From NCBI GenBank assembly GCA_900468065.1, contig UBTA01000031.1:1-62910 (forward strand): 62,910 bases of DNA, read 5' to 3'. Below are positions 51,826 to 61,052 of this stretch, piece by piece (position 1 is the first letter of the stretch; each line of letters opens with the position of its first letter). A program made the translations under genes and the position numbers. This DNA is from Hyphomicrobiales bacterium (lineage in GTDB: Bacteria; Pseudomonadota; Alphaproteobacteria; Rhizobiales; Rhizobiaceae). Below the pieces are notes generated by a model. The model was not told where the DNA came from. It ran no database searches and saw only the letters and a program-made list of their open reading frames with translations.

Positions 51826-53373
51826 TCAAGCGGCTAGAGCAGTTTGGTGTTGCTGCATGTAAAGTGTGTAGCCCTCCATGCAGTAGTCCTCCCAGCGCTT
51901 GAGGATGGCGAATTTGACGTCGAGATACTCATTAAGATCGTATACCGCAGCCGCCGTTGTCTCGCGGCCTTCGTCCGCATGCGTGATCATCTGAACATCA
52001 TCGGGGTTCAGTTGACGCCCACCAACCACAAATTCGTGCATGCGCGGACGCATGAAACTTATGAACCCTTTGCGGAGGGTGTGAGTGGATGGCTTCAAAT
52101 CGAGGCCATGAAAAACGCCGCCTGGCTTCCGCATTTTCTCCATTATTCTTGAGGGTATTCTTGGATCGATGTGCATCTGCATTTCGTCGCCAGCCACACG
52201 ATGTCGTGTTTTGGGAAGCAGGTAGCGGCAACCGAAATCTTCGAAATCCTTCTTGGCCTTGCGGACAACATCCTGAGACATCTCCGGGAGTGGCAAGACG
52301 CGCCAGTTGTCGCCCTTCGCCTTGACGCGCCATACGAGCCCATAGTGCGGATGTTCGACGAAGCTCTCTTCGATTGAGGAGCAGACAGTGTAGCGACGTT
52401 GTCCAGTCAACAACTGAAGGAACAATGCCAACCGGGCCATCTCGTTATCACAGCAATCAATAGAGTAGATGAAGGCACCGATTTCCATCTGAGACATTGG
52501 CCGAAGCTTTTGCCCTCCGTCGGACTCCACGGTCGCCTTCTTTTTCTCGATGACATTCGTCAAGCCGAGTGCAACATTTTGGTCGAGCTTATATATGCGA
52601 CGTTTCCCGCTGAAATATCGAAAACAGGACCGAAGGGCAGCGACTGTCGCGTCTGCCTGCCGGTGCCCCTTACCCTTCAACTCTCCGGCTTCCCCCCTAT
52701 CCACGATACTATCGCGGATGTCAGACAAATCTCCGAGAGTGATACTTGCCAACGCCTTCCCAGAAATGTGCCTGAAGTCGGGCTCATACACAGAAGCTTT
52801 ACAGGCACCGATGGCTGATTTGTAGCTCTCGACGGTTTTCACGGCCTTGTTCTTGGAGGCCCATTGGAGAAACGCATCGCGTCCGTCCTCCCAGACTTTG
52901 GCACCTTCCTTGACAACCCTATGGACATCCCTGGCTTCTTTTACATTCCTGGTTTCTAAAAACGCTTTGATCAGTGCGTCTGGCTGATGGCCCAATTTCT
53001 TGCCTACGCGTGCTTCAGCGACCAGGGCTCTAAGCTGAGGCAGATCATCTTCACTGAAAAGGTGGATGTCCCCTATGACAGCGTTGATCTCTCTTGTGAG
53101 GATACGCCACGTCGCCCCATTGGGTTTGACCCTGATTGCAAGGCCAGTCATTTCAACGTCTCGCCAATCGTGCTCAACGATGACCTTTTTCCCTGCCTTC
53201 TGGACGGAATAAAGGTTCCTTATTTTCCGCAGGGTATTTCCATCGAACTGCTCTTTATGCACTAAAAACTCCGGGATAACTGAACTCGTCAACCAAAGTG
53301 TGATTCGATTATCCTTCGGTGTAAAGAGGGTCCCGGAAATATTCGTGATCCCGAATACCAATCCAACCGCCAT
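51826..53373 (-). CDS. prophage tyrosine integrase
   Basis: A 515-residue tyrosine recombinase. The catalytic set is visible: Arg in LTGQRRYT, H-x-x-R in HTLRKGF, a late His in ITHADEG, and Tyr in VYDLNEYLD. The N-terminal SAM-like domain spans about 160-270. The gene lies 149 bp from the attR core and reads away from it. It should catalyse integration at tRNA-Thr. Longer than the usual 350-400 residues because of an N-terminal extension. Confidence 0.87.
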   Translation of the reverse strand: MAVGLVFGITNISGTLFTPKDNRITLWLTSSVIPEFLVHKEQFDGNTLRKIRNLYSVQKAGKKVIVEHDWRDVEMTGLAIRVKPNGATWRILTREINAVIGDIHLFSEDDLPQLRALVAEARVGKKLGHQPDALIKAFLETRNVKEARDVHRVVKEGAKVWEDGRDAFLQWASKNKAVKTVESYKSAIGACKASVYEPDFRHISGKALASITLGDLSDIRDSIVDRGEAGELKGKGHRQADATVAALRSCFRYFSGKRRIYKLDQNVALGLTNVIEKKKATVESDGGQKLRPMSQMEIGAFIYSIDCCDNEMARLALFLQLLTGQRRYTVCSSIEESFVEHPHYGLVWRVKAKGDNWRVLPLPEMSQDVVRKAKKDFEDFGCRYLLPKTRHRVAGDEMQMHIDPRIPSRIMEKMRKPGGVFHGLDLKPSTHTLRKGFISFMRPRMHEFVVGGRQLNPDDVQMITHADEGRETTAAAVYDLNEYLDVKFAILKRWEDYCMEGYTLYMQQHQTALAA

Positions 53374-53386
53374 CCATGTAGTACAA

Positions 53387-53396
53387 AATCAATCAC
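53387..53396 (+). promoter_or_regulatory. candidate integrase arm-type site at the attR side
   Basis: AATCAATCAC, identical to 5131-5140 at the other phage end. Sits in the integrase leader, 126 bp before the attR core. Confidence 0.35.
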
Positions 53397-53522
53397 GGCT
53401 CGATTACTTTGCAAGCATAAGGAAATATTGCGTTTTTCGAGACTGACTGTAACTTATTGAAAACACAAATATGTTGACGAGCACCAGGAAATACGATCAC
53501 TCCGCCAATATATCTCCCCTTT

Positions 53523-53569
53523 TTTGTAATCAGGGGGTCCCGGGTTCGAGTCCTGGTGGGGGCACCATT
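53523..53569 (+). repeat. attR core of the prophage / attL side of the second element
   Basis: Exact 47-bp copy of 5019-5065. No tRNA 5' half accompanies it. A second integrase gene begins 182 bp to the right, so this copy also seems to bound the next element. Confidence 0.93.
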
Positions 53570-53688
53570 TTTCCTTCCGCTGCCGTTCAAAACCGTTCGC
53601 CACCTTGGCAAAAGCCCTGTTTTCCGGGTTTTCAAGGCAAATTCCGTCCGCTCCGGTTCACGGTCGTGCGCTTGCATCCGCGGTTTTT

Positions 53689-53708
53689 GTTGGTACTCTC
53701 GTTGGTAC
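53689..53708 (+). repeat. direct repeat GTTGGTAC x2 before the second integrase
   Basis: GTTGGTAC at 53689-53696 and 53701-53708, 12 bp apart, in the leader of the P4-type integrase. Such repeats are typical of its own arm-binding sites and autoregulation. Confidence 0.5.
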
Positions 53709-53750
53709 ATTCCCTTAAACGTCGTTTTCGACGATCAGGATACCAACAAG

Positions 53751-54959
53751 ATGCCTCTTTCGGACACTCAGGTTCGTAACCTCAAAGCGCAGCCTTCGGC
53801 GAAAAAATACAGCGATGGCGGCGGTTTGCACCTGCTTGTAACTCCAGGCGCGTCGAAACTTTGGCGCCTTCAGTACCGGTTTGAGGGCAAACAGAAGCTC
53901 TTGGCGCTCGGCAGTTATCCGGCTGTCGGGCTGGCGGATGCGCGCCGGAAGCGTGACGATGCGAAAAAGGTCTTGGCGGCCGGCACCGATCCGTCTCAGC
54001 ACCAAAAGAAAGAGAAGCTTCGACAGGCCGGCTCAAACGCCAACACCTTCGATGAGATCTCCAAAGAGTTTCTTTCTCGCGTCGAGCGCGAGGGCAAAGC
54101 TGCCGTTACCGTCGCTAAGAAAAAATGGCTGCTGGCGCTGGCGACCCCCGATCTGGGAACACGACCTATCACTGACATCAGCGCGGCGGAGGTGCTGGTG
54201 CCGCTGCGTCGGATCGAGGCCAGCGGAAATTATGAAACAGCCAGACGTCTGCGATCGACGATTGGCCAGGTCTTCCGCTTTGCCATCGCCACCGCTCGCG
54301 CCGAGAACGACCCGACCGGCGGGCTAAAGGGCGCATTGATCGCCCCCACAGTCACGCACCGGCCCGCGTTCACCGATAGGAAGGCCGTAGGCGGGCTACT
54401 GCGCGCGATCGCGACATATGACGGAATGCCCGAGACGAAGGCAGCCCTTCAGCTAATGGCCTACCTCTATCCGCGGCCCGGCGAGCTTCGACAAGCAGAA
54501 TGGCCTGAATTCGATATGGAGAACGCCGTTTGGACTATCCCCGAGACGCGCGCGAAAATGCGTCGGGAACATAGGAAGCCCCTGCCATCGCAAGCGTTGG
54601 CGATCTTGAAGGATGTTCAGAAACATACTGGCGACGGGAAATTCGTCTTCCCGTCCACTGCCTCGCGCTTCAGGCCGATGTCGGAAAATACGCTTAACGG
54701 CGCACTGCGCCGGCTCGGCTTCACCGGCGACGAGGTCACTAGCCACGGCTTTCGCGCAACGGCATCCTCGCTGCTGAACGAAAGCGGGAAGTGGTCGTCC
54801 GACGCTATCGAAGCCGAATTGGCCCACGTCGGTGCCGACGAGGTTCGCCGCGCATACCACCGCGCCCTCTATTGGGACGACCGAGTGAAAATGGCGCAGT
54901 GGTGGGCCGATGAACTGGACGTTATGCGAGCCCCCGCTCTGACTGGAGCATTCGCATGA
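53751..54959 (+). CDS. P4-type tyrosine integrase (DUF4102 N-terminus)
   Basis: A 402-residue integrase. MPLSDTQVRNLKAQPSAKKY...GGGLHLLVTPGASKLWRLQYR is the DUF4102 arm-binding domain. Catalytic residues: Arg in LYPRPGELRQAEW, H-x-x-R in SHGFRATASS, His in LAHVGAD, and Tyr in AYHRALYWDDR. Start set at 53751, where the family begins. It lies 182 bp right of the shared att copy, as P4-type integrases do relative to their tRNA target. Confidence 0.9.
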   Translation: MPLSDTQVRNLKAQPSAKKYSDGGGLHLLVTPGASKLWRLQYRFEGKQKLLALGSYPAVGLADARRKRDDAKKVLAAGTDPSQHQKKEKLRQAGSNANTFDEISKEFLSRVEREGKAAVTVAKKKWLLALATPDLGTRPITDISAAEVLVPLRRIEASGNYETARRLRSTIGQVFRFAIATARAENDPTGGLKGALIAPTVTHRPAFTDRKAVGGLLRAIATYDGMPETKAALQLMAYLYPRPGELRQAEWPEFDMENAVWTIPETRAKMRREHRKPLPSQALAILKDVQKHTGDGKFVFPSTASRFRPMSENTLNGALRRLGFTGDEVTSHGFRATASSLLNESGKWSSDAIEAELAHVGADEVRRAYHRALYWDDRVKMAQWWADELDVMRAPALTGAFA

Positions 54960-55471
54960 CCGAGAAGGACCCAAAAGTGAAGTTTGGCGATCTGGTCGCA
55001 GACTACTCACCTACTCCCGCGCCAGAGACGCAGCTAACTGACGACAGCGGCGAGTACCTCGTCGCAGCTTGGGCAAAGGCAATGGGTTTAGCTCCCGACG
55101 AGGTGATCATCGAGTTTCGGCGCAACGGTCCGCTGAGCAGGCTAATACGGGAGACTTTTAGCATTCTGCCTCATCAGCCTGTCGACGGCTTCCAACTGGC
55201 AAACGCCGTGATTTCCGCGATCAGAAAAGAGGGCGTTAGAGGAGAACGCGTTCATAAGCTCGCGAAGGAAAGGCTTGCCACGAAAGATGCGACCGGAAAA
55301 TCGGTGCTTCCGATGAACGAGAACTCATTGGCGACCTACGAGAAAATCGCGAGCCAAACTCGAAAGAGGTTTGCGCAGGAGCATCCACTGGCGAGCCTGT
55401 TTACGCCGGAAGATTATGTTCCGCCCCGATCAGTCCTAAAGCCCAAAAATAAGAAGCTGAAAAAGACCTAA
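54956..55471 (+). CDS. hypothetical protein coupled to the island integrase
   Basis: A 171-residue protein, ATGA overlap with the integrase. Helical middle, basic C-terminal tail (KPKNKKLKK). No recognised domain. Confidence 0.55.
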   Translation: MTEKDPKVKFGDLVADYSPTPAPETQLTDDSGEYLVAAWAKAMGLAPDEVIIEFRRNGPLSRLIRETFSILPHQPVDGFQLANAVISAIRKEGVRGERVHKLAKERLATKDATGKSVLPMNENSLATYEKIASQTRKRFAQEHPLASLFTPEDYVPPRSVLKPKNKKLKKT

Positions 55472-55575
55472 AAGTAGTAACACACCGCGTTTTTTGTTAC
55501 CGTGGCTATAGGTTGCTTGGCGGTGATTGACGAGTTACGTCTGTTTTGTCTCCCACGGAAACGGACAAAACCACC

Positions 55576-55833
55576 ATGACAAGCAAACCACAAATTATTA
55601 CTCTGCCTGACATTGCAAACCTGCCCGACGACGCGCTTCTTACTCGGAAGCAATGCGCGGCGCTTTCGGGGTATGCCGACTACACCTTCAAGAAATGGGC
55701 CCGGCAAGGTCGCGGCCCGAACATCACCCGGCTTGAGGGAAGACCACGTTACCGCGCCGCCGATGTGCGGGCGTGGTTCTCCAGCGCTTCGATGGGGTCG
55801 GAACAGCAGTCGCTTACAGCGTACGCTAACTGA
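55576..55833 (+). CDS. AlpA/MerR-like HTH protein
   Basis: An 85-residue DNA-binding protein: LLTRKQCAALSGYADYTFKKWARQGRGPNITRLEGRPRYRAADVRAWF is the MerR-type HTH of AlpA or excisionase proteins. Likely controls excision or the island's early genes. Confidence 0.7.
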   Translation: MTSKPQIITLPDIANLPDDALLTRKQCAALSGYADYTFKKWARQGRGPNITRLEGRPRYRAADVRAWFSSASMGSEQQSLTAYAN

Positions 55834-55843
55834 GGGCCTTCAG

Positions 55844-56032
55844 ATGAACACTGACGACAAATTCATCCGCTTCCAGCAAGTTGAAGACTTGGTCGGATTC
55901 AAGAGAACCCACATCTATCACATGATCAAGGACGGGAAATTTCCCCGCCCAATGAAGATCGGGGGAGCTTCCCGCTGGTCGCTGAATGTCATTCAGGAAT
56001 GGATGCGTACGCAAGTCCAGGAGGCAGCATGA
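55844..56032 (+). CDS. AlpA-family regulator
   Basis: A 62-residue protein: IRFQQVEDLVGFKRTHIYHMIKDGKFPRPMKIGGASRWSLNVIQEWM matches AlpA from end to end. In P4-like elements AlpA activates integrase or excision genes. GAGGG precedes the ATG. Overlaps the next gene by ATGA. Confidence 0.85.
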   Translation: MNTDDKFIRFQQVEDLVGFKRTHIYHMIKDGKFPRPMKIGGASRWSLNVIQEWMRTQVQEAA

Positions 56033-56526
56033 GCCGCCGGCGGAAACGTGCACCACGCAGGACGCCGGCGGCTCATCTGTTGGCTGTCGGTGCAGCCCGT
56101 GCCGACAGCGCCTTGCCACACCGCCGTTATATCGATCTTGCTATGCGCCAGCTCACGATTGCGGACATGGTGCCCGGCTCGACGTACGAACCAGGCATGA
56201 CGATTTTACGCGTCATCATGCATCCAACAACGACAGCGCCGGGTCTCTATTTCGATTTCCCAATTTGGGTTCCCGAAGAGTTTCGGAAGCCGACGGCTGA
56301 AAATGCCGCGTTGCTTTACTCGGCACTCTACGAGGGCGATCCCAATGCCCGGTCAATCATCGACTGTATGAAGCTGTACGCAAAGCCTTGGTCGGAAGTC
56401 GTCCCGGCTGCCAAAGCGGGTCTTCAGGTGATCGGAAAAATACTCGCGCTTCCGAACTCTTTCCCGATCGATGACGCCGAGAAGACGGCAGCGCCGCACG
56501 CAATGCATAACAACGCCCGGCAATAA
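56029..56526 (+). CDS. hypothetical island protein
   Basis: A 165-residue protein with a basic start (MSRRRKRAPRRTPAAH) and a beta-rich middle (STYEPGMTILRVIMHPTT). Coupled to AlpA. Ends before the primase/helicase gene. Function unknown. Confidence 0.55.
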   Translation: MSRRRKRAPRRTPAAHLLAVGAARADSALPHRRYIDLAMRQLTIADMVPGSTYEPGMTILRVIMHPTTTAPGLYFDFPIWVPEEFRKPTAENAALLYSALYEGDPNARSIIDCMKLYAKPWSEVVPAAKAGLQVIGKILALPNSFPIDDAEKTAAPHAMHNNARQ

Positions 56527-56570
56527 AAAAGACGGCCCCGCTCGAACGGGCACCGCCTTAAGGATCTCTA

Positions 56571-59153
56571 ATGAACCAGAATATTATAGCGCAACAACCG
56601 GCGGTTACGCAACGGGGGGCAAGCCTGGACGAGCTTCTCCAGCGTCGGACCTCCGCTTCAAGTCTGTCCGTGGCCTTCACGGTTATCGAGGCTGGCGCAG
56701 GTTGCGCGCCACCGTCAAAAAGCTTCGGCATCGGCGAAGGCGGTCAGCCGATCGTGTTGCATAGCGGCGGGCAGCCGTCTTCCGGTCTAGCATCCCGCAA
56801 AAACTGCACGGGCACCGCCGGCGAAATCCTGACAGAGCTCGGCAGCATTCTCGATGGAATGTCGCCTCGGCAAGCCCTGGTATGCGCGCCGCCGCCGGGT
56901 GATGCTGCTTCATGGCCCTTCGTTTCCCAAAAGGATGTAGGAGAGCGAACAGACGTTATCGCGAGAACGAAGCAACGTTTCCCGGCGCCAGCGGGAGTTG
57001 CCCTGTTCGGCCTGGATTTTGACATTAAGGCTTGGCCCCTGGAACTGCAAAAGCGAACACAAGCAGGGTTCAGCGAATTGATGTCCGTTCTATGCGACAT
57101 CGCGCCTTGCTTCGCGTCGGCAGCCTACGTCGACCGGGCATCGTCGTCGGTTGGAATTCGCAACCCGCGCACCGGCGTCCAAACCGACGGCAACAGCGGG
57201 CGCCATTTTTTCCTTATTGCAAAACGTGGCGAAGATGTCGCAAGAGCCGTGCGGGCACTGCACCGCCGGCTAGTCCTGGCAGGATGGGGTTACGGCTTTG
57301 TATCTGAAGCCGGCACCGTGTTGATCCGTTCCCTCGTCGATGTGGACGCCGCCAGCGATTTGTCGCGGCTTTGGTTCGAAGGACGCGTGCAACTCTCCGA
57401 TGGGCTGGAACTAATCGCGGGCGCCCGCGATGCAGTCGTTCTGAACCGCGAAGGCGGAGCGGTCGATACAACACAGATTGCTGACCTTGATGCGGTCGAG
57501 CTTGCGCAACTTGCGTCGGTGGAAGACCGTATCCGCGCCTCCTGCGGTGCCGAGGCCGAACTAAAGAGGTCAGCTTGGCAGGACCGGAGGCAAGCGGAAA
57601 TGGTGGCGCGAGGGATAGACCCCGATCGGGCCGCCAAAACGGTTCGGGCGGCCGTTGAACGACACACACTGGCGCCAGATTTCACGATTGAACTCGATGA
57701 CGGCGGCGTCATTACTGTTGCAGATATCTATGCAGACCTCGTCGCGCACCACGGCAAGACATGTGCCGATCCGCTGGAGCCCGAGTACGGTGGAGGGCGC
57801 AATAAAGCCGTTATTTACACAGACGGCGCGACGCCAACGATCTACAGCCATGCGCACGGCGGCATTCATTACAGTCTGGAGAGTCTGGAGGATACAGAGT
57901 GGTTTGACGCTTCAGCTACCGGGGGGATGGGTACGCTAGTGGCGCCCACCGGTAGCTCATCCTCGGAGCCAGCCGCGATCGACTGGATCACGCCGGCGGC
58001 CTGGCAGGGCTCGACGCCAGCGCCGCAGGAGTGGGAAGTCGAAAACTGGATCCCCCGCCACGAAGTGACGCTGCTTTACGGTGACGGCGGTGTCGGTAAG
58101 ACGCTGCTGGCGCATCAATACGCTACCGCCGCAGCGACTGGCAGGAAATGGCTAGGTCAGCCAACGCGCGCTGCCCGCGTCATGTGTTTCTTCTGCGAGG
58201 ATGACGAGAACGAACTTCATCGCAGGCAGAGCGCGATCAATCAATCGCTCGGCTTGGCAATGGACGATTTGAAGAATTTGCGGCTGGTCTCGCGAAAACA
58301 TGACCTGAACATCCTGGCGCAGTGGGACCAAAAAGCCGGCGGCTTGAAATTAACCTCTCTCTGGCACCAGCTCCGCGACGGAGCGCAGGACTTCGGCGCC
58401 GACGTGATCATCATTGACACCCTTGCGGATGTCTATGCTGGCAGTGAAATCGACCGGGCGCAGGTCAGCGCCTTTGTAAAGCTTTGCCTCGGCGGCCTTG
58501 CTCAGGCGATCGGCGGTTCCGTGATCGCGCTCGGGCATCCATCACAGAGCGGAAAGAACACAGGCAGCGGCACTTCCGGTTCAACGGCCTGGAGCAACGC
58601 CGCGCGTTCACGTATTTATCTGAAACGTCCTGAAGGCCCGCAACAGAGAGGTCGGTACGCTGGCGCGACGCCGGAAAGCAGCGGGAATGTCCGCGAGCTG
58701 GAGAACATGAAACTGAACTACGGTCCGAAAGGATCAAAGCTGAAGCTGGAATGGAAACGCGGCGCCTTCGTGCCGTTGGGTGGCTCCAGTCCTATTTCCA
58801 ATTCAGAAGCACTTGAAACCGACGTGCCGGATCTCGATGATATGGCAGAGCGCGCCGTTGCAGAGGCGATCATCGCGCGCTCGGGGGTCCGGCTCGCTCA
58901 ATTCACGAACAGCCCCTACTATGCGCCCAAGGTCCTGAAGACACAGGCTGCGGGCATTCTCAAATCATTGACCCTCGACGAGACGGCCGCGGCGTTTGAG
59001 CGGTTAGTCTCCAAATCGATCATTCGCGCTGTTGAAGTAGCCAGAACGCCAGATCGCAAACCGATAATGGGTTACGAAATTGACCCGACAGGAGGCGCGG
59101 CAATCGACAACGTGTTGTTAGAGGATGAGCCATGCCCTTCCGCTTTCACCTAA
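56571..59153 (+). CDS. primase-like plus RepA-type helicase fusion protein
   Basis: An 860-residue protein. The N-half has primase-polymerase hallmarks: FGLDFD (Asp149/Asp151), SGRH (209-212), and DVDAASDLSRLWFEG (257-271). The C-half is an AAA ATPase of the RepA/AAA_25 type: Walker A GDGGVGKT (504-511), Walker B VIIIDT (612-617), and a His sensor (GHPSQSGK). Such fusions drive autonomous replication of P4-like satellites. The iteron-like region follows directly. Confidence 0.75.
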   Translation: MNQNIIAQQPAVTQRGASLDELLQRRTSASSLSVAFTVIEAGAGCAPPSKSFGIGEGGQPIVLHSGGQPSSGLASRKNCTGTAGEILTELGSILDGMSPRQALVCAPPPGDAASWPFVSQKDVGERTDVIARTKQRFPAPAGVALFGLDFDIKAWPLELQKRTQAGFSELMSVLCDIAPCFASAAYVDRASSSVGIRNPRTGVQTDGNSGRHFFLIAKRGEDVARAVRALHRRLVLAGWGYGFVSEAGTVLIRSLVDVDAASDLSRLWFEGRVQLSDGLELIAGARDAVVLNREGGAVDTTQIADLDAVELAQLASVEDRIRASCGAEAELKRSAWQDRRQAEMVARGIDPDRAAKTVRAAVERHTLAPDFTIELDDGGVITVADIYADLVAHHGKTCADPLEPEYGGGRNKAVIYTDGATPTIYSHAHGGIHYSLESLEDTEWFDASATGGMGTLVAPTGSSSSEPAAIDWITPAAWQGSTPAPQEWEVENWIPRHEVTLLYGDGGVGKTLLAHQYATAAATGRKWLGQPTRAARVMCFFCEDDENELHRRQSAINQSLGLAMDDLKNLRLVSRKHDLNILAQWDQKAGGLKLTSLWHQLRDGAQDFGADVIIIDTLADVYAGSEIDRAQVSAFVKLCLGGLAQAIGGSVIALGHPSQSGKNTGSGTSGSTAWSNAARSRIYLKRPEGPQQRGRYAGATPESSGNVRELENMKLNYGPKGSKLKLEWKRGAFVPLGGSSPISNSEALETDVPDLDDMAERAVAEAIIARSGVRLAQFTNSPYYAPKVLKTQAAGILKSLTLDETAAAFERLVSKSIIRAVEVARTPDRKPIMGYEIDPTGGAAIDNVLLEDEPCPSAFT

Positions 59154-59169
59154 ATCCGATGAAGGAAAG

Positions 59170-59445
59170 TGCGCAAAGTGAACTGCCATTTTGCGCAAAG
59201 CGCGCCGAGCCCCTAGCTAAGCTGTTGATTTCATTGCGGCAAGGCACTATGCGCAAATGTGCTGCGCCGAGTGCGGCAAAGCGCGGCGAAGTCTTTGTTT
59301 TGCAGGGGTTTGCGGGTGCGGGAAGTAAGTGCGCAAAGTGGCACCCCTACGGGGCAGCGCTGCGCGCTCGCGCAGAGCGCGCTATGCTCCCGATTGGGTT
59401 TGGGGCCGACAGCCAAATAAATGGGATATATACAAATTGTAGGTC
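59170..59445. other. candidate replication origin with TGCGCAAA iterons
   Basis: TGCGCAAA occurs at 59170, 59192, 59250 and 59330 in the same orientation, with TGCGGCAAA variants between; two copies extend to AAGTGCGCAAAGTG. An AT-rich block (59414-59445) follows. Placed right after the replication gene, this is a typical iteron-plus-unwinding-element layout. A 129-codon frame crosses it, but its repetitive low-complexity product makes it doubtful. 59154-59517 otherwise has no gene. Confidence 0.6.
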
Positions 59446-59517
59446 GCGCATAATCGGGCCGCGAGCGCGACCGCCGCAGCAGCCTTACCTTACACAACCC
59501 TATTTCGGAGATTGCCC

Positions 59518-60084
59518 GTGAGCGGACGAAAGGGCGCGCCGCAGCTCGACCGCTGGCGCCGGTCGGCCGAGTTCCGCGAGATTGCCCGGCGGCAGTGCCA
59601 GGCAATGAACCGGAAGCATTGGGAAGGCCCAAGGTGTGAGGCGGCCAAGAAATCCGATGGAGAGCCGTGCCAGAAACCGGCTATGACCAACGGTCGGTGC
59701 CATCTGCACGGCGGCCGGACGCCATCGGGCGATGCATGGCATATGCCGCGATGGCCGAACCGCGGCGCGGCCGACGGTATGGAAAAGCTCGATCGGAAAC
59801 TGAAGGATCAGGACCGGGCCGCTCGCAAACGAGCCAAGCGGCTGGCCGCCATGACGCCCGACGAACGCGAGCGTCATGAGAACTGGCACAAAGCCCGCAA
59901 GCCGGGTGCCGCTGCAGCGCGGCAACGGACGCGCGACGAGCGGCGTCAGAATACGGAATTCCGCAAACGATCAGCCACCGCGCCGCGCGCGCCGTCGCCT
60001 GAGCTTCAAACGATCAACGACGAGCTTGCCAACTTGCGGCAGCGCCTCGCTAAAATTCAAACGGATAAAGGAGTGTTTTCGTGA
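59518..60084 (+). CDS. HGG-motif island protein
   Basis: A 188-residue, very basic protein with GTG start and GGAG. It contains CEAAKKSDGEPCQKPAM followed by CHLHGGRTPSG, a motif common in phage and island proteins (sometimes annotated near small terminases). A long charged helix fills the C-half. Role unknown. Confidence 0.6.
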   Translation: MSGRKGAPQLDRWRRSAEFREIARRQCQAMNRKHWEGPRCEAAKKSDGEPCQKPAMTNGRCHLHGGRTPSGDAWHMPRWPNRGAADGMEKLDRKLKDQDRAARKRAKRLAAMTPDERERHENWHKARKPGAAAARQRTRDERRQNTEFRKRSATAPRAPSPELQTINDELANLRQRLAKIQTDKGVFS

Positions 60085-60434
60085 TGCCAGATAGGTCAGA
60101 AGACTACCGGGATGATGACGAGGTGCAAGCGGACCTAGCTCATCGAATTAGAACTGAGGGCGGGCTAGTAGCCTACGAAACGTGTTTGGCGGCGTGCCGC
60201 GCGGAAACCGCTTCGTGGAATGCGCGAACGCATGCCGCTCGGAGCATCCTCGATGCGGGCGGGTATTTCAAAGCTGCGGCGCAGGAAGACCCCACGGAGA
60301 AAGATCCATCCACAATGACGGCCGCCGAAATAGCGGATGCGCTAGCACGGCTGAAGTCACCGAAAATGCCCGACGCTCCGAAGATTAGCGGAAAGCGGAA
60401 GATTTCGAAGGCAAAGGGCGGAGCGTTCGATTAG
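60081..60434 (+). CDS. hypothetical island protein (small-terminase-like size)
   Basis: A 117-residue protein; GTG at 60081 or ATG at 60084, both overlapping the previous stop. LACRAETASWNARTHAARSILDAGGYF recalls helices next to HGG proteins in other elements. Basic C-tail. Function not established. Confidence 0.55.
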   Translation: MMPDRSEDYRDDDEVQADLAHRIRTEGGLVAYETCLAACRAETASWNARTHAARSILDAGGYFKAAAQEDPTEKDPSTMTAAEIADALARLKSPKMPDAPKISGKRKISKAKGGAFD

Positions 60435-60476
60435 AAGGTTGGCACGCAGCCAGCCGTAATTGCAGAAGGAATATCT

Positions 60477-60728
60477 ATGCTCCCTGGACCCAAAGAAAAC
60501 GGCCCGTATCGCGATCGTGATATCGATTGCCAGGAAGCCCTACAGAGCGGTTTTCGAGCCGTGACGCGTCTTCCTGCGCAAAACCTCGTCGAAGCAGCCG
60601 GCGGCAAGCTGTCGCCAGCTCTGATCAATCTGGCGAAGGATGCGGCACGCGTCGGATGGGATTTGGAAGAAGCCGAAACCGCGATCAGCGAATTGGCGCA
60701 GAATTACTTGGACGATCTAGGCGAGTGA
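60477..60728 (+). CDS. hypothetical small island protein
   Basis: An 83-residue soluble protein ending convergent to the leftward HTH gene. No domain recognised. Confidence 0.5.
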   Translation: MLPGPKENGPYRDRDIDCQEALQSGFRAVTRLPAQNLVEAAGGKLSPALINLAKDAARVGWDLEEAETAISELAQNYLDDLGE

Positions 60729-60743
60729 TCCTCGCCACCGTCA

Positions 60744-61052
60744 TCATTTTCCGCCGCGTTTTCGGGCCATTTCGCGATGGATCAGCATCACCCTGATGCG
60801 CATGCGGTGCCTATCCTCTGCGTCCTGGCGTTTCTTTTCCACGTATTCCGGACTGCCTGGAACCTTCAGTGCGGCATTGACCCTTTTCCGCTCGGCGTAA
60901 GCTGCTGCAAAATCGTCTACATCTTTCTCGTCGAAGATCACCGGACTGCCTGGAATGTAAGAAATCATTCGGCGCTCTCGCAGGCGCTTTAGTTTTTCCT
61001 CGGACACGCCCAATCGCGTCGCGGCTTCAGCGTGTGTTAGAAACCGGATCAT
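60744..61052 (-). CDS. MerR/excisionase-type HTH protein
   Basis: A 102-residue protein. FLTHAEAATRLGVSEEKLKRLRERRMISYIPGSPVIFDEKDVDDF is a helix_turn_helix_17-type domain. A charged coiled coil follows. Coupled by ATGA to the next HTH gene. Probably a local regulator. Confidence 0.7.
   Translation of the reverse strand: MIRFLTHAEAATRLGVSEEKLKRLRERRMISYIPGSPVIFDEKDVDDFAAAYAERKRVNAALKVPGSPEYVEKKRQDAEDRHRMRIRVMLIHREMARKRGGK

Noticed and set aside
59132-59521. 129-codon frame after the primase-helicase gene
   Set aside because: It crosses the TGCGCAAA repeats and AT-rich block, and its product is low-complexity; an origin explains the DNA better.
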